Of a DNA stretch of 23,913 bases, positions 13,907-21,800 are shown piece after piece; position 1 is the stretch's first letter; each line of letters opens with the position of its first letter. A program made the position numbers and the translations under genes. The notes below the pieces were generated by a model. That model worked only from the letters and a program-made list of their open reading frames with translations, was not told the origin of the DNA and did not search any database. This DNA comes from Colivivens sp964537205. GTDB taxonomy: Bacteria; Bacteroidota; Bacteroidia; Bacteroidales; Bacteroidaceae. The DNA is taken from positions 1 to 23,913 of the forward strand of contig CAZHZH010000041.1 of assembly GCA_964537205.1 (NCBI GenBank). Direction: 5' to 3'.

Positions 13907-14821
13907 ATGAAGAAGACAAGAAAGAAAGCTCTTAAAATAATAGGTACGATCGTAGGGGTGTTTATCGCCCTTGTCGCTGTCGGTTATTTCTATGGCAGCA
14001 AGCACTATGTCGTTAACGAACGGACGCTGTATTTCTACGATCTGCCAGAGGAATTCGACGGCTACAGGATCCTGCAGTTCTCCGACTTCCACGCTTTTGC
14101 CTTTCACTGCGGACATGAGGACGAGGTAGGGACGATAGTGAAACTTATCAATTCACAAAAGTGCGACTTGATTGTGTTCACTGGCGACTTGGTCACATTC
14201 CAGGCAAACGAACTCGACGGGTTCGAGGACACTCTGTCAACATTGTCGGCTCCCGACGGGGTCATGTCGATTATGGGTAATCACGACTACGCGCTCTATA
14301 TGCGGAATTACACAGACGAACAACGGAAGGCTGACGTGGAAGACTTGCATAAGCGGCAGCGCGACATGGGGTGGACGTTGTTACTTAACGACCACAGCGT
14401 GATTCGTCGGGGCGGCGATTCAATAGTCATCGTTGGTATAGAGAACGACGGAAAGCCTCCTTTCCCTTCGTATGGCGACCTGCCTAAGGCGACGCTGAAT
14501 GTCGACTCTTCTGCTTTCAAAATACTGCTCAGTCACGATCCTACAAGTTGGGACCGCAAGGTGCTGACTGAAACGGACATACCGCTGACCCTTTCGGGGC
14601 ATACCCACGCCGGGCAGTTCAAGATATGCGGATGGTCTCCCGTCGCGCTCATCTACGACCAGTGGAGTGGGGCGTACGACAACTATAAGTCCCGTCCCAA
14701 CGGCGATGTGATAAAGCAGACACTATACGTGAACGAAGGTGTCGGTTGTGTTCCCATACCGTTCCGTATCGGAGCATGGCCCGAGCTGACCGTATTCACT
14801 CTCAAAAAACTATCCGACTGA
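13907..14821 (+). CDS. Membrane-anchored calcineurin-like metallophosphoesterase
   Basis: 304 residues. One N-terminal membrane helix (about 10-29) follows a Lys/Arg-rich start, so the catalytic domain faces the periplasm. The two-metal site is complete: Asp60 and His62 (FSDFH, where most relatives have SDLH), Asp94 (TGDLV), Asn125-His126 (GNHDY), His210 (LLSHDP) and His232/His234 (SGHTHAGQ). This arrangement is that of the YkuE/YaeI group, of which some act on phospholipid or UDP-sugar lipids; the substrate here is unknown. It starts 17 bases after the activation-domain gene and 30 before plsC, whose context fits a lipid-related role, although that is inference. Confidence 0.9.
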   Translation: MKKTRKKALKIIGTIVGVFIALVAVGYFYGSKHYVVNERTLYFYDLPEEFDGYRILQFSDFHAFAFHCGHEDEVGTIVKLINSQKCDLIVFTGDLVTFQANELDGFEDTLSTLSAPDGVMSIMGNHDYALYMRNYTDEQRKADVEDLHKRQRDMGWTLLLNDHSVIRRGGDSIVIVGIENDGKPPFPSYGDLPKATLNVDSSAFKILLSHDPTSWDRKVLTETDIPLTLSGHTHAGQFKICGWSPVALIYDQWSGAYDNYKSRPNGDVIKQTLYVNEGVGCVPIPFRIGAWPELTVFTLKKLSD

Positions 14822-14851
14822 ACATTATATACACTTTAAATACACTTCAAT

Positions 14852-15559
14852 ATGTACAAACTCTACACGTTCGTTATAGCCGTACCACTATTTTCCATTA
14901 TAACCATTCTTGCGGGAATCGGTGCCACTGCCGCCTCGATACTTGGTATTGATGTGCTGGCCCACCGCCATGTGCCTATGTGGTGGGGACGGTTGGGACT
15001 GAAGCTCTTCCTTCTTAAGGTCAAGGTGGAGGGAGCGGAGAAAGTCGATCCGAAAAAATCATACATATTCCTGGCTAATCACCAGGGGTATCTCGACATA
15101 TTGCTGCTCTATGGTTATTTGGAGCATACGTTCAAGTGGATGATGAAGGAATACCTGAAGAAGATGCCGGTAGTCGGCTGGACGTGTATGCTCACCCATC
15201 AGATATTCGTTGGCGACAGCCTGTCGTCTATCCAAACCGCCATCACCAACGCGCGCAGGGCGTTGCACAGCGGAATGTCGATGACAATCTTCCCGGAGGG
15301 AACGCGGACTTATGACGGCAAGCTTGGACCGTTCAAGCGGGGGGCTTTCATGTTGGCGAACGAAATCGGTCTGCCGCTTGTGCCAATCACCATCAACGGT
15401 TCGTTCAAGGCGTTCTGCCGTGGCGCGCACAGCATCACCCGCACTACTCTTACGCTGACCATACACGATCCCATCACCATGGAGGAGCGAAAGGGGAAGA
15501 CCACGAAGGCGATCATGCAGAACGTGCGCGACATAATTGAAAGTGCGTTGGAAGAATAA
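14852..15559 (+). CDS. plsC: 1-acyl-sn-glycerol-3-phosphate acyltransferase
   Basis: 235 residues. PlsC acylates lysophosphatidic acid to phosphatidic acid at the cytoplasmic membrane. The N-terminal helix (about 7-31) anchors it. Motif I is ANHQGYLD (His77, Asp82), motif II lies near GDSLSS, motif III is FPEGTR (147-152) with the following KLGPFKRGAF, and motif IV is LPLVPITING (174-183). The length is normal. It is the last gene of the plus-strand operon that starts with GT2. An acyltransferase to another lipid, such as an ornithine-lipid enzyme, is possible in Bacteroidota. Confidence 0.92.
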   Translation: MYKLYTFVIAVPLFSIITILAGIGATAASILGIDVLAHRHVPMWWGRLGLKLFLLKVKVEGAEKVDPKKSYIFLANHQGYLDILLLYGYLEHTFKWMMKEYLKKMPVVGWTCMLTHQIFVGDSLSSIQTAITNARRALHSGMSMTIFPEGTRTYDGKLGPFKRGAFMLANEIGLPLVPITINGSFKAFCRGAHSITRTTLTLTIHDPITMEERKGKTTKAIMQNVRDIIESALEE

Positions 15560-15651
15560 GCCGGCGGCTTCCGATTAGGCTCGCTACCGCGCTTTGTGCG
15601 TTATACGGACACATATATATATATATAATATAAAGTAAATATAATAAGGAC
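15560..15651 (+). promoter_or_regulatory. AT-rich leader of the alpha/beta hydrolase gene
   Basis: The 92 bases between plsC and the hydrolase gene carry a run of alternating TA (about 15613-15632). A TTTG stands at 15594-15597, about 20 bases before the run, but there is no exact TAnnTTTG. AAGGA lies just before the start codon at 15652. The gene may have its own promoter here; the support is weak. Confidence 0.3.
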
Positions 15652-16485
15652 ATGAAAAAGATGAAATTGTTAATTGGGGCATTATGCCTTGCTGTTGGAG
15701 GAACGCTTATGACGAACGCGCAGACAAAAGAGAATGTGAAGATACAGGGTGACCATGGCATGCTTGACGCCGTGATACAGAGACCCAAGGAGGACGATGG
15801 CAAGAAGGTGCGCCTTGCCATTATATGCCATGGCTTCGGCTCAAATAAGGAACGTCCTCTTCTGTGCGCCATTGCGGACAGCTTGCAGAAGAAGGGGATA
15901 GCGAGCATCCGCTTCGATTTCAATGGTTGTGGCAAGAGCGACGGCAAGTTCGAGGACATGACGGTGCCGAATGAGATTGAAGATGCCAAACGGGTCATTG
16001 CGTATGCGCTGCAACAGCCGTGGGTCGGTGAGATCTGCCTTGTCGGACATTCACAAGGCGGTGTTGTGGCATCGATGGTGGCAGGCGAACTTCGTGGAAG
16101 CATACACGCCGTGGCCTTGTGCGCTCCTGCCGCCGTTCTGCGTGACGACGCTCTTCGCGGACAATTGCAGGGCGGTACATACGACGCTGGCAACATCCCG
16201 GAGATCGTCACTTTGCCAGGACGCAATCTCAAGGTTGGGCGCGCTTACTGCCAGTCTGCGCAGACTCTTCCTATTTATGAAACAGCCTTGCAATACGAGG
16301 AACCGGTCATATTGGTACACGGGACGGCCGACCGTATCGTCCCTTACACATATAGCGAGCGTTATAAGGCGGGATATAAGGACGCCACACTCGTGCTGCT
16401 ACCAGGTGTCGACCATAGTTTTACTTCAGAACAGAGCTATACGCGTGCGGCTTCGCTCGTAAGTGGTTTCTTGCTCAATCATTAA
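15652..16485 (+). CDS. Exported alpha/beta hydrolase, possible cinnamoyl/feruloyl-type esterase
   Basis: 277 residues. A signal peptide (residues 1-23, ending TNAQ) exports it; no lipobox. The alpha/beta-hydrolase triad is visible: Ser134 in GHSQGG, Asp227 in HGTADRIVP and His255 in PGVDHSF. The oxyanion hole follows CHGFGSNKE (59-67). Between strands is a small cap (residues about 160-212). The fold order, FDFNGCGKSDG and the cap resemble cinnamoyl esterases such as Est1E, which remove ferulate from plant cell-wall sugars. This is a family inference; many such hydrolases have unknown substrates. It shares a direction and short spacing with the DUF418 gene. Confidence 0.85.
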   Translation: MKKMKLLIGALCLAVGGTLMTNAQTKENVKIQGDHGMLDAVIQRPKEDDGKKVRLAIICHGFGSNKERPLLCAIADSLQKKGIASIRFDFNGCGKSDGKFEDMTVPNEIEDAKRVIAYALQQPWVGEICLVGHSQGGVVASMVAGELRGSIHAVALCAPAAVLRDDALRGQLQGGTYDAGNIPEIVTLPGRNLKVGRAYCQSAQTLPIYETALQYEEPVILVHGTADRIVPYTYSERYKAGYKDATLVLLPGVDHSFTSEQSYTRAASLVSGFLLNH

Positions 16486-16506
16486 AGTCGCAAGTAAGTG
16501 CCACGA

Positions 16507-17733
16507 ATGATTATGAGCAGTAATTTAGGGCCGACATCAGAGAAGCAAAGATACATCATCCTTGACGCGCTACGCGGTTTCGCATTGTTCACGATTATAC
16601 TTGCTAACTTTCCCGAGTTCGGCCTTTGGACGTTCCTGGACCAGGAGGCAAGAGACATGATGCCGACGGCAGGCACGGACCGTGTCGTAAGGTTCTTGCA
16701 ATATTTTTTGATAGACGGCAAAGGCTATACGCTGTTCAGCTTGCTGTTTGGCTGCGGCTTTTCCATCATCCTTGAGCATGCTTACGAACGGGGCGGAAAT
16801 GGCATACGGCTGTTTTACAGACGTATGCTGATACTTATGATAATCGCCCTCATTCACTTGCTCCTTATTTGGAGCGGGGACATCTTGTGCCTGTATGCCC
16901 TGCTTGGCATGATACTGCCTTTGTTTCATAACATGACGAACAAAAGGCTGCTATGCTCCGCTGGCATCCTACTTGTAATACCAGTGTTCATAGATGCGTT
17001 TCAACAGTTGGCTGGAGTGAGCTTGTCGCAACCTCTGTATGACGCCTGGTGGAGGAAGGCTGACAGTATGGGAATTGACGAGGCGAACTTCGCCACGTGG
17101 CTTCGCGACGCGGACAGTTATGGTGGTGTTTTCGCTTTCCTTATGCAGGGTTGTGTGGAGCGTATATGGGAGTTTGCCGATGGCAATCGTGTCTTCAAGG
17201 TCTTGGGACTCTTTGTCCTGGGTTATGCCATAGGACGCAACAAACTGTATGCCAAACTTGGTGAGCATAAGCGGCAAGTGGTAAAGATACTTCAATTGTC
17301 GTCGTTGATCGGCATACCTTTTTCTTTAATCTACGCCTGGGATTCGGTCAGTGGTCATCCGTGTGGCATATTTGTCCATTCCGCCCTTTATTTTGTAAGT
17401 GTGGTCCCAATGGCTTTTGTGTATCTTTCACTTATATGCCTGTTGTGTATCAAGTGTGAGAAATCCCGTGTATTGCGATTCTTCGCAAAACCCGGACGTA
17501 TGGCATTGACCAACTATATAAGTCAGTCCGTATTTGGCATTATAATATATTATGGTATAGGTTTCGGACTCGGACTGAGCCAGGGGCTTTATGAGATTGA
17601 ACTGACTGCGGTTTGTGTGTTCTTGTTTCAGGCACTGTTTAGCTTTGTCTGGTTGCGTTGGTTCAAGTATGGACCGTTGGAATGGGTGTGGCGCATGTTC
17701 ACTTACGGCAGATGGCTCTCGCCCCTCAAGTAG
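16507..17733 (+). CDS. DUF418 family membrane protein (YeiB-like)
   Basis: About 408 residues and mostly hydrophobic, with roughly nine or ten membrane helices. It begins RYIILDALRGFALFTIILANF, the N-terminal signature shared with heparan-alpha-glucosaminide acetyltransferase-like and DUF418 proteins, and continues with YTLFSLLFGCGFSIIL and the late PGRMALTNYISQSVFG stretch typical of DUF418. Members may transfer acyl groups across the membrane; no activity is proven for this type. Three starts are possible: GTG 16498, ATG 16507 and ATG 16513; none has a clear Shine-Dalgarno site. The stop codon TAG sits in the loop of a 15-bp hairpin (17711-17749). Confidence 0.88.
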   Translation: MIMSSNLGPTSEKQRYIILDALRGFALFTIILANFPEFGLWTFLDQEARDMMPTAGTDRVVRFLQYFLIDGKGYTLFSLLFGCGFSIILEHAYERGGNGIRLFYRRMLILMIIALIHLLLIWSGDILCLYALLGMILPLFHNMTNKRLLCSAGILLVIPVFIDAFQQLAGVSLSQPLYDAWWRKADSMGIDEANFATWLRDADSYGGVFAFLMQGCVERIWEFADGNRVFKVLGLFVLGYAIGRNKLYAKLGEHKRQVVKILQLSSLIGIPFSLIYAWDSVSGHPCGIFVHSALYFVSVVPMAFVYLSLICLLCIKCEKSRVLRFFAKPGRMALTNYISQSVFGIIIYYGIGFGLGLSQGLYEIELTAVCVFLFQALFSFVWLRWFKYGPLEWVWRMFTYGRWLSPLK

Positions 17734-17749
17734 TGGGGCGGGAGCCATC
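17711..17749. terminator. 15-bp hairpin enclosing the DUF418 stop codon
   Basis: GATGGCTCTCGCCCC (17711-17725) pairs fully with GGGGCGGGAGCCATC (17735-17749), with one G-T wobble, leaving a nine-base loop that contains the TAG at 17731-17733. It lies between two convergent genes, 20 bases from the end of the flavin-reductase-like gene. No U-tract follows on either strand, so the stem may mark 3' ends or cause Rho-type or antisense-limited ends rather than classical intrinsic termination. Confidence 0.6.
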
Positions 17750-17769
17750 CGCTGGGGTTTACTTGGAAT

Positions 17770-18411
17770 TTATTTCCTCCACGCGCCGGTCACCTCGCCC
17801 ATATACATCGTGTGTATTCCTGCGGGGAAGTCGGCGTACATGTCTTTAGGGATGTCGTTGCGGAAGCCTTCCTCGGAGAATGTCTGTTCGTACATTATCT
17901 CGCATTCGTAGACTTCGGTGGCCTCAGTATAATAAGGTGCGCCATTGTCGGTGTATGCCACGTGCAGTCCAAGAGCCTCGCCCTTGTCACCGTCGCGTCC
18001 GCTGTGGCTGCCCATATAATCTAATACGTCGTCACTGATTTTCATTACTGTGAAGTACTTGCTGCGTTCCATGAATTCATGAGTGTACCGCTTTTGTGCC
18101 ACATACACTGTGATTGTAGGGCGGTCGTGTCCCCAGATGTTTCCTGCCGATCCCCAGCCTATGGTCATGGCGTTGCTTGAAGTGCTGTCGCCTGCCATGA
18201 GTAGAAGTGGCGCGCAAAAGAAATCAAACGCATTGTCTTTGAATTCCTTGGTTACATCAAAAGGCTTGAAGTCGCCGTCCGGCGCATTCTCTTCGTCCTT
18301 GATGGTTGCTGTTTCACTTGAAGGCTTGTTGTTGCCGCCCAATGCAGTCATGCCACAAACCACGACTAAGGCGATTGCAAGTGTCAGATTTAATAAAGTA
18401 GATGTCTTCAT
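17770..18411 (-). CDS. Exported flavin-reductase-like FMN-binding protein
   Basis: 213 residues. The C-terminal domain (about 51-213) has the split-barrel flavin reductase pattern: NAMTIGWGSAGNIWG (80-94), RYTHEFM (108-114), YFTVMKI and SHSGRDGDK (135-143). Cytoplasmic relatives bind FMN non-covalently and use NAD(P)H. Here a signal peptide (about 1-26, hydrophobic core LAIALVVVCG, no convincing lipobox or twin arginine) and a 25-residue polar linker come first, so the protein should be periplasmic. The frame continues back to 18537, but a TAnnTTTG element at 18464-18471 lies inside it; the ATG at 18411 also gives the signal peptide. How an exported domain gets its flavin and electrons is not apparent from the neighbours. 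Confidence 0.88.
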   Translation of the reverse strand: MKTSTLLNLTLAIALVVVCGMTALGGNNKPSSETATIKDEENAPDGDFKPFDVTKEFKDNAFDFFCAPLLLMAGDSTSSNAMTIGWGSAGNIWGHDRPTITVYVAQKRYTHEFMERSKYFTVMKISDDVLDYMGSHSGRDGDKGEALGLHVAYTDNGAPYYTEATEVYECEIMYEQTFSEEGFRNDIPKDMYADFPAGIHTMYMGEVTGAWRK

Positions 18412-18463
18412 TATGTATAGTTTTAATGTGATTCTGCATGATGCGGAATGCCTGTTACGTTTG

Positions 18464-18471
18464 CAAATGTA
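18464..18471 (-). promoter_or_regulatory. Bacteroidota promoter -7 element (TACATTTG)
   Basis: A TAnnTTTG match on the minus strand, 53 bases upstream of the ATG at 18411. It supports that start. No -33 element at the usual distance. Confidence 0.55.
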
Positions 18472-18878
18472 CAAAATTAAATCGTTTATACGTACCCTCC
18501 AAAGATGCTTTTCTCTCATTGACATTATTTTTTTCAATGCAATGCATCAATGTTTGTAAAATACATGATGACTGGTGTCACAGCAGTAGGTACATGCACA
18601 TGGAATGATGCTAACGGCGGAACTTGTGCAAATGTGGATTAATTGTGCGGACATCGGCGGTTGTTTTGTGCAATAAACCGAAGTAGAGCAGATTTTTATT
18701 GATAAAGATAACCGATGTTTTAAGAATACGATGTAAATTTGCACTTAATTTCGAGTGAGTCGGCAAAGTAAGACTTAAAGCTTGGGATTGGATGCACAGA
18801 GTTTACAACTTGTAATTTCGGTTTCTGGCTTAGACAGAGTAATGAGGACAAGTCGGAAGGAAATGGAAGCGAGAGGAA
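18472..18878. other. Intergenic region upstream of the activase gene
   Basis: No gene is supported here. It holds one TAnnTTTG element (18734-18741) pointing at the activase gene and, after it, a leader of about 130 bases. I could not match the leader to a riboswitch I know (no cobalamin, SAM, FMN or TPP core). The repeated short word TGTGCAA(A/T) (about 18628 and 18667) and GGCGG at 18615 and 18657 are too short to interpret. Confidence 0.5.
18734..18741 (+). promoter_or_regulatory. Bacteroidota promoter -7 element (TAAATTTG) for the activase gene
   Basis: A TAnnTTTG match on the plus strand. No clear TTTG upstream. With transcription starting near 18748, the leader before the ATG at 18879 would be about 130 bases, long compared with the other promoters of this window. 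Confidence 0.5.
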
Positions 18879-21800
18879 ATGAATGTAGGTAATACATATA
18901 CGATTGGTCTGGACGTTGGTTCCACGACTGCCAAGATAGCTGTCTTTGACAGTGACAACAATCTGGTATACTCACGTTATGAACGCCACCACACGAAGGT
19001 GGGCGAACTTGTGGGTGCGTACTTCAAGGAAATCAACGAAAAGTTCGGAGACGTCACCGTAAGCATCTGCGTGACGGGAAGTGTCGGAATGGCTACAGCC
19101 GAAGAACTCAATGCTGAGTTCGTGCAGGAGGTTGTGGCTTCTACTGTTTATGCCCGCACGATGCATCCCGAAGCCAAGTCGCTTATCGACATTGGAGGCG
19201 AGGACGCGAAGGTGGTGTTCTTCAATGGCAAGCAGACGGAACTTCGTATGAACGGCAACTGCGCAGGCGGCACGGGGGCGTTCCTCGACCAAATGGCTGT
19301 GCTGATGGGTGTTGAGAACAGCGAGATGAACGACCTCGCGCTGAAGTCCACACATGTCTATCCGATGGCGGCGCGTTGTGGCGTGTTCGCTAAAACCGAC
19401 ATTCAAAACCTTATGTCGAGAAACATTCCTGAGGCGGATATAGCGGCAAGCATTTTCCATTCGATTGCGGTACAGACTGTGACGACTTTGAGCCATGGCT
19501 GCGACTACGTGCCTCCTATCTTGCTTTGTGGAGGTCCGCTGACTTTCATGCCAGCCCTTCGTAAGGCTTTTTCCAACTATCTCCATCTCGACGCTGACAA
19601 GGACTTTATTGTCAGTCAATATAGCAACCTTATTCCGGCTATGGGCTGCGCGATACGCGCCGGCAAGCAAGAACAACATTCAGATAACGACAAGAAGACT
19701 GGTTCGCAATGCGTGCGACTGTCGGAATTGATGAAGCGGCTCGACACGAAACATACGGTTCGTTGGCATAGCGACTTGCGCCCTCTGTTCAAAAATGAGG
19801 ACGAGCATCAGCAATGGCGTGAGGACAAGCTGCAATACGCCATGCCTATAGCCAGTATGCGCAAGCACGACACGGAACGTATATATATAGGTATCGACTC
19901 GGGTTCGACAACCACGAAGATTGTAGCCTCTCGGCAGGACGGCACAATTGTGTTCGCCGACTATTCCATGAATCTTGGCAACCCGATCGGTGCTGTTGAG
20001 ACCGGACTGAAGAAGCTCAAGCAGAAGGCTGCGGACAATGATACGACGCTTGAAATAGCCGGCAGCTGTTCAACAGGATATGGAGAGGAGCTGATCAGGA
20101 GTGCGTTCACTCTCGACGACGGAATCATAGAGACCATAGCCCACTATCAGGCGGCGCGGCATCTGATGCCAGAGGTGTCTTTCATCCTCGACATAGGCGG
20201 TCAGGACATGAAGGCGATATTCGTCGATAATGGAGTGGTGGTTCGTATGGAATTGAACGAGGCTTGCTCTTCTGGCTGCGGCACGTTCCTGCAGACTTTT
20301 GCCAACAACCTCGGCTACAAGATAGGCGACTTTGCCAATATAGCTTGTACTGCCGAAGCTCCATGCGACCTCGGCACCCGTTGCACTGTGTTCATGAACT
20401 CAAAGGTCAAGCAGGTGATGCGCGAGGGGGCGAGCGTGGCTGATATCAGCGCGGGACTCTCTTACTCTGTGGTAAAGAACTGCTTGTACAAGGTTTTGAA
20501 GTTGCGTGGCAACGATGATCTTGGCGGACATGTCGTCGTCCAAGGCGGCACCATGCGCAACGACTCCGTGGTGCGTGCGTTCGAACTTCTGACAGGACAT
20601 GATGTGGCGCGTTCCGACATGCCCGAGCTTATGGGTGCGTTCGGATGCGTGCTTCACGCCATAGCCAATTCGAAGGCAGAGTCAGCGCGCTGTATCGACG
20701 ATTTGCTGGCGGGTGCCTCGTATACTACTAAGCAAATACAGTGTAATGGCTGTGAGAACCATTGCTACGTGAGCCAATACATGTTCGCCGGCGGCACTAA
20801 ATTCTTTAGCGGCAATAAGTGCGAACGGATTTTCAACAATTATGGCAAAAGCCACAAAACGGGCAAGAACGCCTACAGCTATAAGTACCGCCTGCTGTTC
20901 GATCGCTCAAAGGAGAATAATGCAGATGAAGCTAATGTACGGGGCGTTATCGGCATTCCGCGAGTTCTCGGCATCTATGAGGACTTCCCTTTCTGGCATT
21001 CGCTGTTCAAGGCGTGCGGCTTCAAAGTGATGTTGTCTTCCTCAAGTACGTTCCGCAACTATGAAAGCCAGTTGCGCTGTGTGATGTCCGACAACATTTG
21101 CTTCCCTGCAAAGCTGGTTCACTCGCACATAGCCGAACTCGACAAGAAGCTGTCCGACGTAAACAAGGAAAAGGGTGGGGACTATGGTCGTATATTCTTC
21201 CCTTACGTGGTGTATGAGAAGAAAGACGACGTGCGGCACGACGGCTCGTTCAACTGTCCTATCGTCACCGCGTATAGCGATGTGGTACGCAGCAGCATGA
21301 CGCTGGCTACGCGTATGGACTCGCCTGTCATCAACTTCTCAAATGACAAGCTCCTATGGAAGCAACTACGCTCTTATTTGAAGGGACTTGGCATAGGCAG
21401 GCGGGAGGCGAAGGCCGCCTTTGACCTTGCCATAGCATCGCAGCTGCAATATGAGCAAGACATAAAACAATATAACCAGAGGATACTCGACGAGGCCCGC
21501 AAGAATGGCGAACTGACCATCATGCTTGCCGGTCGCCCTTATCATGCCGACCCGTTGATTCAGCACAAGCTGTCCGACATCATCGTGGGTCTTGGCGTGA
21601 ATGTCATAACTGATGATATAGTCCGCGGCGACTATGATATAAGCCGTGGCGACACCTATCTCATCGAACAATGGGCGTATGCCAACCGTATAATCAAGGC
21701 AGGGCAGTGGACCGCCGAACAACCTAACGACGTGCATTTCGTCGAACTGACAAGTTTCGGCTGCGGTCCCGATGCCTTTATCCAAGACGAGGTGAAGGAC

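Noticed and set aside
15513..16232. A 239-codon minus-strand frame overlapping the alpha/beta hydrolase
   Set aside because: The hydrolase on the plus strand has a signal peptide and complete catalytic triad. The antisense frame has no domain and would run through the leader and two genes.
17711..17749. Classical intrinsic terminator
   Set aside because: The stem is strong, but neither strand has the U-run needed. I kept it as a 3'-end hairpin with that limit stated.
18412..18537. Upstream extension of the flavin-reductase-like protein
   Set aside because: A promoter element lies inside it, and it would hide the signal peptide in the middle of the protein.
18742..18878. Known riboswitch in the activase leader
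   Set aside because: I found none of the core sequences of the cobalamin, SAM, FMN, TPP, lysine or glycine classes. It is reported only as an unexplained leader.
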